A DNA stretch of 20,704 bases from an uncultured Chloracidobacterium sp. (GCA_937941715.1 CALDGX010000213.1:1-20704), one strand, 5' to 3'. Shown: positions 1 to 8,258, counted from the first letter of the stretch. Notes: generated from the letters alone by a model not told the origin. Numbers and translations: made by a program.

Positions 1-615
1 GACGGCAAGGATCTGAACGAAGTTAAGCTCCGTGACTATCGGCGGCATCTGGGCGTGGTCCTCCAGGACAATTTTCTTTTTGACGGAACGGTGCTCGACA
101 ACATACGATTCTCAAATCCGGAAGCGAGCTTTGACACGATCAAAAAGATGTGCCGGATCGCAAATGCCGACGAATTTATTGAGAAATTCCCGAACGGCTA
201 TGACACTGTCGTCGGCGAACGGGGTGTGAAACTCTCGGGCGGCCAGAGGCAAAGGATCGCGATCGCCAGAGCATTGCTCGCTGACCCGAGGATCTTGATC
301 CTCGACGAAGCAACTTCCTCGCTCGATTCGGAAAGCGAAGCTCTTATCCAGGAGGGCCTTAACAACCTGCGCAAGGGCCGCACGACCTTTGTCATCGCAC
401 ATCGGCTGTCGACGATCCGTTCCGCTGACCAGATCCTGGTTGTCGAGAACGGTGAAATTGTGGAACGCGGCACCCACGAAGAGCTTGTAGCAATAGACGG
501 ACGCTATCGACAGCTATATGATAAGCAGTACCGATTTGAACAAAATCTGTTTGTAAATCCGGGCGAGGACTTTACCGGTACTGCGCCGGAAAACCTCGCA
601 AAGACCAAACTCTAA
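1..615 (+). CDS. ABC transporter, C-terminal part of the ATPase domain (5' partial)
   Basis: This is the 3' end of an exporter-type ABC protein; the frame is open from base 1, so the true start lies outside the window. The 204 visible residues begin before the Q-loop (VVLQDNFLFDGTV, Gln at about 22). They continue through the signature LSGGQRQR (78-85), Walker B LILILDEATSS (about 97-107) and the switch histidine in FVIAHRLSTI (His at about 134). This order and the VLDNI motif after the Q-loop are typical of MsbA/lipid- or drug-exporting half transporters, where the ATPase domain follows a six-helix permease domain. The permease part is not visible, so the substrate cannot be told. A short tail of about 35 residues follows the domain. 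The next gene begins 13 nt downstream and is probably cotranscribed. Confidence 0.95.
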   Translation, partial: DGKDLNEVKLRDYRRHLGVVLQDNFLFDGTVLDNIRFSNPEASFDTIKKMCRIANADEFIEKFPNGYDTVVGERGVKLSGGQRQRIAIARALLADPRILILDEATSSLDSESEALIQEGLNNLRKGRTTFVIAHRLSTIRSADQILVVENGEIVERGTHEELVAIDGRYRQLYDKQYRFEQNLFVNPGEDFTGTAPENLAKTKL

Positions 616-628
616 GGAGATGAAAACA

Positions 629-1075
629 ATGGCCGATACTCAAAACTATAAGAATCACACCCGATGGTATCCGTTATTTCACTTTGTGCTGATGCCGCTG
701 CTGGCACTGAATTTTCTTTCGCATCTCGTCCGGCTTTTTATGGCCGCCCCGGAAAGCGGACGCAAAACACTAGCATTCTGGGTACTTTTGAGTTTGGTCT
801 TGATCCTGATGGCCCTGGCATCAAGATTGATGGCGTTAAAGGCACAGGATCGCGTTATCCGGCTTGAGGAACGTCTGCGATATCGCGAACTGCTCTCCCC
901 GGATCTGGCAAAACAGGCGTCAGATCTGCCGGTCAATCAGATCATTGCCCTAAGGTTTGCGTCGGACGGAGAACTTTCGGAATTGGTTTCAAGGGTCGTC
1001 GCCGGCGAACTCATGACCAGCAAAGAGATCAAGATGTCGATCAAAGACTGGCGGGCGGACCATCACCGTGTGTAA
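629..1075 (+). CDS. DUF6526 family membrane protein
   Basis: A 148-residue protein with two hydrophobic segments (about residues 12-37 and 47-67) followed by a charged, cytosolic-looking C-terminal half that ends in an IKDWRADHHRV-type motif. The opening QNYKNHTRWYPLFHF and the ending match my recollection of the DUF6526 family, which has no assigned function. The start at 629 is preferred over an in-frame ATG at 620: AAGGAG at 614-619 would touch the earlier ATG but sits 9 nt from the later one. It follows the ABC transporter by 13 nt and converges on the kinase gene with a 3-nt gap and no visible terminator. Family assignment is fairly secure; function is unknown. Confidence 0.85.
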   Translation: MADTQNYKNHTRWYPLFHFVLMPLLALNFLSHLVRLFMAAPESGRKTLAFWVLLSLVLILMALASRLMALKAQDRVIRLEERLRYRELLSPDLAKQASDLPVNQIIALRFASDGELSELVSRVVAGELMTSKEIKMSIKDWRADHHRV

Positions 1076-1078
1076 GCG

Positions 1079-2104
1079 TTAGCTGTAGCGGCCGTTTTCC
1101 GCTTCGCGTGCCAATTCGGCCTCGATCAGGGTTCGCAGATGTGGAAAACGGTCAACATTTCCAATAGCTCGATCGACTATCCGGAACATCGGCATAATAA
1201 ACGGAATAAAGTAGGTCTTACCGCGAACCGCTGACTGGTAAGAAAAGGTACCGACGGCCTTTAGACAACGCTGGATCGTCTGCAGCCTGAACTCATAGGC
1301 GAAATCATCTTCATCGATCTTCGGCATCCCTAGAGTTCGCCTGACGTCAAGAAAGTAGCGTCGGCGGTCGGCGAGCCACTCCGGTGACGGCGGTTCAGTT
1401 ATTCGGTCGAGCAAAAGCGACACGAGATCGTACGCCGGCGATCCGATCCGTGCGTCCTGGTGATCGATGATCCGCATTTTGCCGGTTGAGTCAAGCATCA
1501 GGTTCGCGGCGTGAAAATCCCGGTGACAAAGCACGACCGCACAATCCTCGAGATCGCCGGCAAGTTCTTCAAATTCGGCGGTTACCGCTTTGTCGACACT
1601 TTCACTCAAGGGCATTGCCAGATAGGTCTCAAAATAATGGGTCTTGAAGAAATTCAACTCCCAAAGCAATTTCTCCTTGTCAAACTTTAGCTTCGAAGCG
1701 ATCGAACCCATTTCGAAAGCCATCGACGTCGCCGTCTGAATTCGGGCTATTAGCGATATCGCCTCATTAAGCAGCCGCTGCGATCTTTCCTTCGGAGCTT
1801 CGAGCAATACGCCGCGCAAAACCGTGTCGCCTAAATCTTCCTGTATGATCACACCCATCGGACCGTCAAGATCATAGATCTCAGCCACGGGGAGATGGGC
1901 CGCGAGAAACAGTTTTGTTGCGTCAATAAAAGTCTGTTCGGCCGGAACGAAAGATTCGGGATAAACACATGCTACGGCCGACTTTCCGTCCCATTTGATC
2001 CGATAGTATTCGCGAGTAGAGGCGTCGGCAGTGAGCGCCGTAAACTCGGACGGCTGTCCGCGTCCTTCCAAGAAGCTTTTTAGTCGTTTAACGTATTCAG
2101 ACAT
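1079..2104 (-). CDS. APH-fold sugar kinase, AmgK-like (anomeric MurNAc/GlcNAc kinase candidate)
   Basis: A 341-residue aminoglycoside-phosphotransferase-fold kinase. The N-terminal ADASTREYYRI (26-36) matches the nucleotide-binding loop of the AmgK group. The catalytic loop is HRDFHAANL (194-202) and the metal-binding IIDHQDA (212-218) replaces the DFG-like motif, followed by SPAYDLVSLLLDR as in AmgK. In Pseudomonas AmgK phosphorylates MurNAc or GlcNAc at the anomeric carbon and MurU then makes the UDP-sugar, bypassing de novo synthesis. Here the gene lies 19 nt downstream of a nucleotidyltransferase on the same strand, the same pairing, so a cell-wall sugar salvage role is a reasonable inference. 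Another sugar could be the substrate. Start ATG at 2104 has only a weak ribosome-binding site. Kinase fold is sure; substrate is not. Confidence 0.85.
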   Translation of the reverse strand: MSEYVKRLKSFLEGRGQPSEFTALTADASTREYYRIKWDGKSAVACVYPESFVPAEQTFIDATKLFLAAHLPVAEIYDLDGPMGVIIQEDLGDTVLRGVLLEAPKERSQRLLNEAISLIARIQTATSMAFEMGSIASKLKFDKEKLLWELNFFKTHYFETYLAMPLSESVDKAVTAEFEELAGDLEDCAVVLCHRDFHAANLMLDSTGKMRIIDHQDARIGSPAYDLVSLLLDRITEPPSPEWLADRRRYFLDVRRTLGMPKIDEDDFAYEFRLQTIQRCLKAVGTFSYQSAVRGKTYFIPFIMPMFRIVDRAIGNVDRFPHLRTLIEAELAREAENGRYS

Positions 2105-2123
2105 CCAACGGATCTTCGACCTT

Positions 2124-3122
2124 TTAATTTAATGGAACAATGTAATTCTCGCCCTGGACGTAGCCTTTCATCGCTTTCTCCGGTATTTCCGTGCAATTTC
2201 TAACCATGTCAGCCCGGACGATCGCAGCATTCTCAAAATGCTCGCCGGGTTCGATCGTCACACCGTCAGCTATTATCGTTCGGTAGAGCGTCGCCCCGTC
2301 ACCGATGGTAACGTCATCCCATAGTACCGAATCCTTGAGGCTGGCGGCACCCGCAAGAACGCAATTTCGACCAAAATGAACATCGCCGCTGCCCATCATT
2401 GAGAGCGAGATATCAAGGTAACGCGGGATCGTCGACAGTTCAAACCAATTGGCGTCGGTTATAAACGCACCGATCTTTTCGCCCCTAGCCAGTGCCGGAT
2501 TATAAAACGTTGGGACAATATCCGAATAGACACCGCGGGGAATATAGTCAAAAACCCTGGGCTCGAGAATATGAATACCGGTAAACATCAGCGGTGTTAC
2601 GATGTCGTGCTCGACGTCCTTCAGTTCCTCACCGGACACCGGTGTTGCAAAATCACCGAATCCTTTTACGAGGCCATCTTCGGTCTCGACGATCGTGAAC
2701 CGCTCACGTTTTGTGTTCGGCTTGAGAACCATGGTCGCGATGGCACCCGAACGCCTGTGTGATGCTATTGCATCGGCAATATCAATATCGCTTATTATCT
2801 TGCCGTTGACGATAATGAATGTACCGTCTTCAAGATACTGTCGGGCGTTATCCAGAGCTCCGGCAGTGCCGAGAATTTTGGGCAGTTCGCGCGTATATTC
2901 GATATGCACACCAAATTGCTCGCCATTTCCGAGGGCTTCAATGACCGAATCGGGCTGATGGTGAAGATTGACGACAAATTCAGTAATTCCAAATTTTGCC
3001 ACATATTCTGCAACATACCCGACCAACGGCTTTCCCAAAAAGGGGATCGCGGGCTTTGTACGGTCTATCGTCAGGGGAAAAAGCCGCGTGCCGAAACCCG
3101 CCGCAAGGATCATCGCCTTCAT
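2124..3122 (-). CDS. Sugar-phosphate nucleotidyltransferase with left-handed beta-helix tail (MurU-like partner)
   Basis: A 332-residue protein of the RmlA/GalU/MurU fold. The signature AAGFGTRLFPLTIDRTKPAI (residues 7-26) binds the nucleotide and is intact, as is GTAGALDNA near residue 85. After the catalytic domain come hexapeptide-like repeats (about 248-300: GRNCVLAG, DDVTIGDGATL, ADGVTIEPG), predicting a beta-helix tail; P. putida MurU, at about 223 residues, lacks it. Oddly, the usual NGD motif reads NGKIISDID (Lys, codon AAG, at the metal-ligand Asp). The usual D-x-GTP motif near residue 230 reads FELSTIPRYLD. Both Mg-binding positions are therefore altered, so the activity may be modified or lost. 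It is the first gene of the operon with the kinase. Confidence 0.88.
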   Translation of the reverse strand: MKAMILAAGFGTRLFPLTIDRTKPAIPFLGKPLVGYVAEYVAKFGITEFVVNLHHQPDSVIEALGNGEQFGVHIEYTRELPKILGTAGALDNARQYLEDGTFIIVNGKIISDIDIADAIASHRRSGAIATMVLKPNTKRERFTIVETEDGLVKGFGDFATPVSGEELKDVEHDIVTPLMFTGIHILEPRVFDYIPRGVYSDIVPTFYNPALARGEKIGAFITDANWFELSTIPRYLDISLSMMGSGDVHFGRNCVLAGAASLKDSVLWDDVTIGDGATLYRTIIADGVTIEPGEHFENAAIVRADMVRNCTEIPEKAMKGYVQGENYIVPLN

Positions 3123-3150
3123 AATTCTTTCGTCCAGGCCAATGCTACAT

Positions 3151-3168
3151 TTTAGCGAATCCGCTAAA
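3151..3168 (-). promoter_or_regulatory. Inverted repeat upstream of the nucleotidyltransferase operon
   Basis: A perfect 7-bp inverted repeat (TTTAGCG / CGCTAAA, 4-nt loop) lies 28 nt before the start codon. On the minus strand its second arm overlaps TAAAAT, a plausible -10 box, though no good -35 is seen. It could be an operator or a small leader hairpin; this is suggestive only. Confidence 0.25.
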
Positions 3169-3190
3169 TAAGTCGAATCTTACCGCAATA

Positions 3191-3224
3191 AAACAAAAGG
3201 AGCCGGCGATCGGTCACCGGCTCC
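3191..3224 (-). terminator. Intrinsic terminator after the first propeller gene
   Basis: On the minus strand an 8-bp GC-rich stem (GGAGCCGG / CCGGCTCC, arms at 3217-3224 and 3199-3206, 10-nt loop) is followed at once by TTTTGTTT. It lies 25 nt past the stop of the 3249-4835 gene. Confidence 0.8.
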
Positions 3225-3248
3225 AGTCCCCCATAACCCAATTAGGGG

Positions 3249-4835
3249 TTAGTGTGAATTAAAGTTCGCCACCGGATAATCGCCGGTCGCTCCCCATTCA
3301 AAGCGTCCCAGGCCGGCCGTGCTTCCCAACGTGTAGAAGAAATTCTGTGTCGGGTCGCCATTCGGTCTCCAGATAGCAACGTCAGTCTTGCCGTCGCCGT
3401 CATAGTCACCCTGTACGACGTAATCGGTCGCCGACGTCCCAAACACCGCGTACGGAGCCGCACTGACAACGCCTGTCGAACTCGGGACGACGAACCAGTT
3501 GATATTACCTGAGATTCCACGAACCACAGCGATATCCGTCTTACCGTCGCCGTCATAGTCGCCGGGAACGATCAGGTCAGTCGGAGTACCAAAATTCACC
3601 GTATCCGTTGTGCCGGTAGCATATCGTCGCCAGAATCGAGCCTGTCCGCCGCCATCGTTCCGCTGGATGACGAAATCGTTTTTACCGTCACCGTCATAAT
3701 CGCCCGGAGCAGGGAAGTCGCCGGTCGTTCCCCACGGAACGAAGGTGACGGGACCGGCCTGGGTCGTGCGATAGAACCAGGTGCTCTGATCGCCCGGATT
3801 GACGCCGTTGCGAAATACTGCGACGTCGGCCTTGCCGTCGCCGTCATAATCACCGACAACCGAAGGATCGTCGCCGGTCTGACCGAACAATTCAGCGCGT
3901 AATGTGTTGGTCTGGCTCTGGAATATGTAAAACGCCGCAACCGTTGCTGCGCCGGGACGCCACACAGCGATATCCGTCTTGTTATCGCCATCATAATCTT
4001 CAGGAACGAAGAAATCTGACGCCAGTCCCCAAACAAAGAAGTTCCAGCAGCCGGGCTCAGTTTGTCCATTAGTGCAGGCAAACCATGTTACTTGGCCGGT
4101 CGGGCCGCCGCCGGTGTTTCGAACCACTGAATAGTCGGTCTTGCCGTCGCCGTTGTAGTCGACCGGAGCGTTAGCCGGGATTGCGGGTGCACCGGTAAGC
4201 GTAAGGCTGGCGGCCGAGATCGCACCTGTATCGGCCTGACAGCCGTCGGTCACGCGGAGTGTCCAAGCACCGTTTGATGTCGGGATCGCCGCGAACGGCG
4301 TATTCATGACTGTAGGTGCCGGAGGATTGGTTACGCCTGCACCGCCGCTCGGCGTTGTACGATATGTGCCGGACGGGATCGGTGTGGTTACGGCCGCGGT
4401 CCACCAATTTGCACCGACGGCGGCATCGTTAAAAGTATAAGGGCCCGCGAGATCCGACGCGGAACCAAACGCGGTGGCGGTCGTTGCTCCGGTTCGGCCA
4501 AAAAGGGTGTGCGAAGCCCCGTTTGGAGCGATAAGGACCGCGACGACGTCGCCGGCAAAAGTGTGAGCCGGACCGCCAAAGGTCATCGCGACCGACACAT
4601 TGGTCGGAGGTCCGGAAATTCCCGTAACGTTGAACGCTACATCTCGCGGGGCTCCCGGAGACGGGGCGCACCCGGAACCGCCATCAGGGATCGCACCGAG
4701 GTTAGTTCCAGGAAAAGTGGTCTGCGCGGCGGAGAAAGTGCCGCCATACAGCAAAACCCCGAAGGTCAACGCCAAAACCAATACTGAATAGAAAGCGGTC
4801 TTACCGCTTCCCGTTATTCGCCTTGTGAAATTCAT
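3249..4835 (-). CDS. Secreted P-domain plus six-repeat FG-GAP/VCBS propeller protein (paralogue 1)
   Basis: A 528-residue exported protein. An N-terminal signal peptide (basic MNFTRR, hydrophobic stretch, cleavage near FSAAQ) is followed by a proprotein-convertase-type P-domain of about 150 residues (RDVAFNVTG, VAVLIAPNGASH, GAWTLRVTDG). Six FG-GAP repeats of about 48 residues follow, each beginning DY(D/N)GD(G/N)K-x-D, a calcium-loop pattern, and followed by segments such as IAVWRP. The last half repeat, FEWGATGDYPVANFNSH, would close a beta-propeller. ATG at 4835 is chosen because AAGGTGGGG lies 9 nt upstream; a GTG at 4850 lies within that site. It probably acts outside the cytoplasm in adhesion or carbohydrate/protein binding (inference). 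Paralogues are at 6636-8258 and 8505-10115. Confidence 0.92.
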   Translation of the reverse strand: MNFTRRITGSGKTAFYSVLVLALTFGVLLYGGTFSAAQTTFPGTNLGAIPDGGSGCAPSPGAPRDVAFNVTGISGPPTNVSVAMTFGGPAHTFAGDVVAVLIAPNGASHTLFGRTGATTATAFGSASDLAGPYTFNDAAVGANWWTAAVTTPIPSGTYRTTPSGGAGVTNPPAPTVMNTPFAAIPTSNGAWTLRVTDGCQADTGAISAASLTLTGAPAIPANAPVDYNGDGKTDYSVVRNTGGGPTGQVTWFACTNGQTEPGCWNFFVWGLASDFFVPEDYDGDNKTDIAVWRPGAATVAAFYIFQSQTNTLRAELFGQTGDDPSVVGDYDGDGKADVAVFRNGVNPGDQSTWFYRTTQAGPVTFVPWGTTGDFPAPGDYDGDGKNDFVIQRNDGGGQARFWRRYATGTTDTVNFGTPTDLIVPGDYDGDGKTDIAVVRGISGNINWFVVPSSTGVVSAAPYAVFGTSATDYVVQGDYDGDGKTDVAIWRPNGDPTQNFFYTLGSTAGLGRFEWGATGDYPVANFNSH

Positions 4836-4954
4836 AAGTATTTTCCCCACCTTCTGATCAACGTCCTATCGTCCAACAATATTCAAATTGCTCGACCTTG
4901 AATTGAACTAAGTAATGCCTCTGAAGTCTAAACTGTACGCAAGTGATGTCTGCA

Positions 4955-4983
4955 AAAGTACTTTGAAACGGTGCAATTGTCAA
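4955..4983 (-). promoter_or_regulatory. Sigma-70-type promoter candidate for propeller gene 1
   Basis: Reading the minus strand: TTGACA (4978-4983), 17-nt spacer, TACTTT (4955-4960). The -35 is a perfect consensus and the -10 is partial. Predicted transcript start is near 4948, giving a leader of about 113 nt. Confidence 0.45.
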
Positions 4984-5115
4984 GGATTGTGAAAAATTCG
5001 CCCGAATTTGTGGCCAAAACTAATTGACCTCGTGCGAGTTTAGACCCGGTATCGTTGATCGTCGAAGTGAATATTCCTTTCCCCACATGGTAGTGTCGAT
5101 ATTTACCTAAACCGG

Positions 5116-5143
5116 TTGACCCGGCTCGATTATCTGGTCTAAT
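5116..5143 (+). promoter_or_regulatory. Sigma-70-type promoter candidate for the MFS gene
   Basis: TTGACC (5116-5121), 16-nt spacer, TCTAAT (5138-5143). The transcript would start near 5150, about 30 nt before the ATG at 5182. Confidence 0.4.
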
Positions 5144-5181
5144 GTTGTCGGCAACGATTAGAAGCAGAACCAATAAGATCA

Positions 5182-6555
5182 ATGACGCAAAGTAACAACG
5201 AAAAAAATGATCGACGAGAGATTTTCGGCTGGCTAACATATGACTGGGCAAATTCCGCCTTTTTCACGACGGTTGTAACTGTCCTTGCGGGGCCGTACAT
5301 TACCGCACTGGCCCAAAATGATGTCGGGAAATCGGGCGTTGTGCTGAGTCTCGGGCCGGCCGGGTCGATCACGGCGGATAACCTGTTTACCTCGACCCTC
5401 GGCGTTTCGATCTTTCTACAGATCTTTTTGCTCCCATTGCTAGGTTCGATCGCGGATTTTACGCCGCTCAAGAAAAAGATGATGGCGGGATTTTGCTATG
5501 TCGGCGTCATTTCGAGTTCGCTCTTGTTCTTTATCAATGGCGATTCTTACCTTTGGGGCTGTCTGTTTCTATTGATCGCGAATATCTGTTTTGCGGCCTC
5601 AAATGTCTTTTATAACTCGTTTTTGGTCGATATAACCACTGAGGACAAGCGGGACAGTACATCCAGCTATGGCTACGCGGCGGGCTATCTCGGCGGGCTG
5701 ATAATGCTGGTCTTGAACCTCGGACTCATCACTTTCGGTTCATCTTACGGGATAGATCAGGGATTGGCCGTGAGGATCTCGATGCTGGCCGCGTCGCTTT
5801 GGTGGGGAATATTTGCGGCGGTCACATTCTATTTGGTCCGATCGAGGACACCTGAGCGGATCGAGACCGGCAAACGACTGATCTCGGTCGGTTTCATTGA
5901 GATCTGGCGGACGATGAAGGAACTGGCCGGACTGAAATACACCTTGCTTTTCCTGATCGGATATCTGCTCTACAACGACGGAATACAGACCGTCATCCTT
6001 AATTCGTCGATCTTTCTGTCCCAGGAGCTATTCGTATCAAAGGGGATCGAGTCGAACCCGACTTTTCTGCTCGGAATTTTCTTTGTCGCCCAGGTATTCG
6101 CCCTGATCGGGGCGTTGGTTTTCGAAAGGGTCGCCAGGGTCATCGGTGCCAAGCGAACGATCATAACCTGTCTCACCATTTGGTCGGCGATCGTGGTTTA
6201 CGCTTATGGTTTTCTGCAGACAGCTATGCACGCATGGATAATGGCCGTTTTCATCGGTTTGGTGCTCGGCAGTACGCAGGCACTGTCGCGGTCGTTGTTT
6301 TCGCAAATGATACCCAAGTCGCGTGAGTCATCCTTTTTTGGCCTGTATGAAATTTCCGAGAAAGGCACGTCGTGGGTCGGTAATGCGGTATTTGCGATCG
6401 TCGTCGGCACGACCGGATCTTACAGGCAGGCGATCCTCGCTCTGATAGTATTCTTTGTTGCCGGGTCATTGATCCTGCTCTTCACAAATACCGCTAAGGC
6501 GATCCATGCAGCCGGCAATCTAACGCCTGAAGAAGCATCAAAACTTGCGAAATAG
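5182..6555 (+). CDS. MFS transporter, UMF1/Atg22-like
   Basis: A 457-residue polytopic membrane protein with about 12 hydrophobic segments, the usual size for the major facilitator superfamily. The opening GWLTYDWANSAFFTTVVTVL and the later RSLFSQMIPKSRESSFFGLYE are hallmarks of the UMF1 family (Pfam MFS_1_like/ATG22). Yeast Atg22 exports amino acids from the vacuole; bacterial members have no settled substrate, so none is assigned. The ATG at 5182 has no strong ribosome-binding site, but the family motif begins about 13 residues in, which fits this start. It is a single plus-strand gene inserted among minus-strand propeller genes and is convergent with paralogue 2 through a shared terminator. 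Confidence 0.92.
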   Translation: MTQSNNEKNDRREIFGWLTYDWANSAFFTTVVTVLAGPYITALAQNDVGKSGVVLSLGPAGSITADNLFTSTLGVSIFLQIFLLPLLGSIADFTPLKKKMMAGFCYVGVISSSLLFFINGDSYLWGCLFLLIANICFAASNVFYNSFLVDITTEDKRDSTSSYGYAAGYLGGLIMLVLNLGLITFGSSYGIDQGLAVRISMLAASLWWGIFAAVTFYLVRSRTPERIETGKRLISVGFIEIWRTMKELAGLKYTLLFLIGYLLYNDGIQTVILNSSIFLSQELFVSKGIESNPTFLLGIFFVAQVFALIGALVFERVARVIGAKRTIITCLTIWSAIVVYAYGFLQTAMHAWIMAVFIGLVLGSTQALSRSLFSQMIPKSRESSFFGLYEISEKGTSWVGNAVFAIVVGTTGSYRQAILALIVFFVAGSLILLFTNTAKAIHAAGNLTPEEASKLAK

Positions 6556-6580
6556 AGGTATTCGATAACCGCAAAATGGA

Positions 6581-6612
6581 AGAGGCCGGAGCAAATTGCC
6601 CCGGCCTCTTTT
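6581..6612. terminator. Terminator between convergent MFS and propeller genes
   Basis: A 9-bp perfect stem AGAGGCCGG (6581-6589) / CCGGCCTCT (6601-6609) with a TTTT run on the plus side (6609-6612). The minus-side tract (TTCCATTTT) is weaker. It lies 25 nt after the MFS stop and 24 nt after the propeller stop, so it can serve both. Confidence 0.8.
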
Positions 6613-6635
6613 GACCTACATAAGTGAGATCAAAA

Positions 6636-8258
6636 TTAGTGTGTGTTGAAGTTGGCAACAGGGTAGTCGCCGTTTGCACCGAATGCGAAGGTCGAAACCG
6701 TATTTGATGTGGTTCCGAGCGACCAGAACGCCGACGTGTTAGCAGTAGCCGACGGACGCCATACCGCGGCATCGGCCTTGCCGTCACCATCGTAATCGCC
6801 CGGTGCCGGGAAGTCGGTTGCTGACGCTCCAAAGGTACGGAAATTAATCGCAGCGTTCGAGCTGTTTAGCCACATCCACTGGATCGAACCGGAGACGCCC
6901 CTGATAGTTGCAATATCCGTCTTGCCGTCGCCGTCATAGTCGCCCGGGACGATGACGTCGGTCGGGGTACCAAAGATAACCACAGGCTGGGCCACAAAAG
7001 CGTCTGACAATCGCCAGAAACCGGCTTGGCCACCACCGGCATTTCGCTGGATCATGAAATCAGCCTTTCCGTTTCCGTCATAATCGCCCGGAGCCGGGAA
7101 GTCGCCGTTCTGTCCCCAGGGAACGAATGTCACAGGCCCATTCGCCGTTGTACGGAAATACCAGGTGCTCTGCGCTCCGGCTGAAGCTCCAGGACGATAG
7201 ACCGCAAGGTCATCCTTTCCGTCACCATCGTAATCGCCGACCACAGTCGGGTCATCGCCGGTTTGGCCGAACGCCTCCTGGCGAAGCGTCGAGGTTGCAC
7301 TGTTCAGGATGTAGAAGGTAGCAACCGTCGCTGCACCGGGACGCCAGACGCTGATGTCGTCTTTGCCGTCGCCGTCATAGTCGCCGGAAACGAAAAAGTC
7401 ACTCGCGAGTCCCCAAGCCGAAGCCGCGGTCGGAGCAGCTGAACCGTTCAGATTCCAGAACCATGTGATCTGTCCGCTCGGGCCGCCGCCGGTATTGCGA
7501 ACAACAACGAAGTCGGTCTTGCCATCGCCATTAAAGTCAACCGGTGCGTCGCCCGCAGGAGCCGCTGCCGGAATGTACTCGAAGGTATCGATACCGATAA
7601 AGTTCGAGTTGTCGCCGGTCGGTCCGCCCAATTCGACAAAATATCTGAACGCGACTCGACCGCTGGTCGGACCGGCAAGCCCCGAGATAGTGATCGTAAA
7701 CTGGGTCCATGTTTCCGGGTATGCACCGCCGGTGTCATAAACCGGGTTGATGTCGAGGAGCAATGTCGTGAAATCGCCAACTGCGATGCTTCCGGTGCCG
7801 ACATTGGTGCTTGCACCATTCGTTGACAAGCGTACCTGCATACGATCCGGGAACGGGTTCGCGGTCGTTGTGCGGGTGTAGAACTTGATCTGGTCACCAT
7901 TCGAAAAAGTACGGTTCGGCGTGAGCAGCCAGTTGCTGATCGTATTGGTTCCCGTCGTGTTGTTGAAGTTTGCACCGATGTACGAGTTGGTCGCACCGGA
8001 GTGTGACGAGAAGACCGTTGTGTTCCCCTGGAACCAGGTCGTCGTACCAACCGGGACGCTGTTGTTCTGCGCCCACCAATTCGGGATCGGGGCTGATCCC
8101 GTTCCGCCGGTAGGAGCGACAACGGTGTCAAACCCCTCGGTGAAAGCCTGTGCATTTGCCATAGCGGCACCGGCTCCTAATATTATCGCCAAAGCCAACA
8201 TCGACGAAAACGTTCTAAAGAACGATCCGGTTGACCTGAAATCACTGATCTTTTGCAT
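6636..8258 (-). CDS. Secreted anchor-J-like domain plus six-repeat FG-GAP/VCBS propeller protein (paralogue 2)
   Basis: A 540-residue exported protein. Its signal peptide (hydrophobic core LALAIILGAGAAMANAQA, about 19-38) is followed by a beta-sandwich domain of about 190 residues. That domain (FTEGFD near the start, NWWAQNNS, YIGANFNNT, ISNWLLTP, RMQVRLSTNG, RVAFRYFVE) resembles choice-of-anchor-J domains, which bind substrates or surfaces. Six FG-GAP repeats with DYDGDGK-type loops follow, and the protein ends GDYPVANFNTH. The repeat section is close to that of paralogue 1 (for example RNTGGGPSGQITWF and WRPGAATVATFYI), while the N-terminal domain is unrelated to it. The ATG at 8258 has GGGGAGA about 12-14 nt upstream, a long spacing. 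An extracellular binding role is inference. Confidence 0.92.
   Translation of the reverse strand: MQKISDFRSTGSFFRTFSSMLALAIILGAGAAMANAQAFTEGFDTVVAPTGGTGSAPIPNWWAQNNSVPVGTTTWFQGNTTVFSSHSGATNSYIGANFNNTTGTNTISNWLLTPNRTFSNGDQIKFYTRTTTANPFPDRMQVRLSTNGASTNVGTGSIAVGDFTTLLLDINPVYDTGGAYPETWTQFTITISGLAGPTSGRVAFRYFVELGGPTGDNSNFIGIDTFEYIPAAAPAGDAPVDFNGDGKTDFVVVRNTGGGPSGQITWFWNLNGSAAPTAASAWGLASDFFVSGDYDGDGKDDISVWRPGAATVATFYILNSATSTLRQEAFGQTGDDPTVVGDYDGDGKDDLAVYRPGASAGAQSTWYFRTTANGPVTFVPWGQNGDFPAPGDYDGNGKADFMIQRNAGGGQAGFWRLSDAFVAQPVVIFGTPTDVIVPGDYDGDGKTDIATIRGVSGSIQWMWLNSSNAAINFRTFGASATDFPAPGDYDGDGKADAAVWRPSATANTSAFWSLGTTSNTVSTFAFGANGDYPVANFNTH

Larger units (their letters stand above)
4836..5181. other. 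Divergent intergenic region between propeller gene 1 and the MFS gene
   Basis: About 346 nt with no convincing gene. It holds a candidate promoter for each flanking gene (4955-4983 minus, 5116-5143 plus) and a long leader of about 110 nt for the propeller gene. A minus-strand open frame that spans the region (stop at 4928) overlaps the MFS start and looks non-coding. No repeat or RNA gene is seen. Confidence 0.6.

Noticed and set aside
4928..5251. 107-residue minus-strand frame upstream of propeller gene 1
   Set aside because: It overlaps the MFS start, has no recognisable domain or ribosome-binding site, and covers the likely promoters of both neighbours.
7448..8170. 240-residue minus-strand frame inside propeller gene 2
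   Set aside because: It is an Arg/Ser/Thr-rich out-of-frame shadow of a repeat-rich gene, with no domain of its own.
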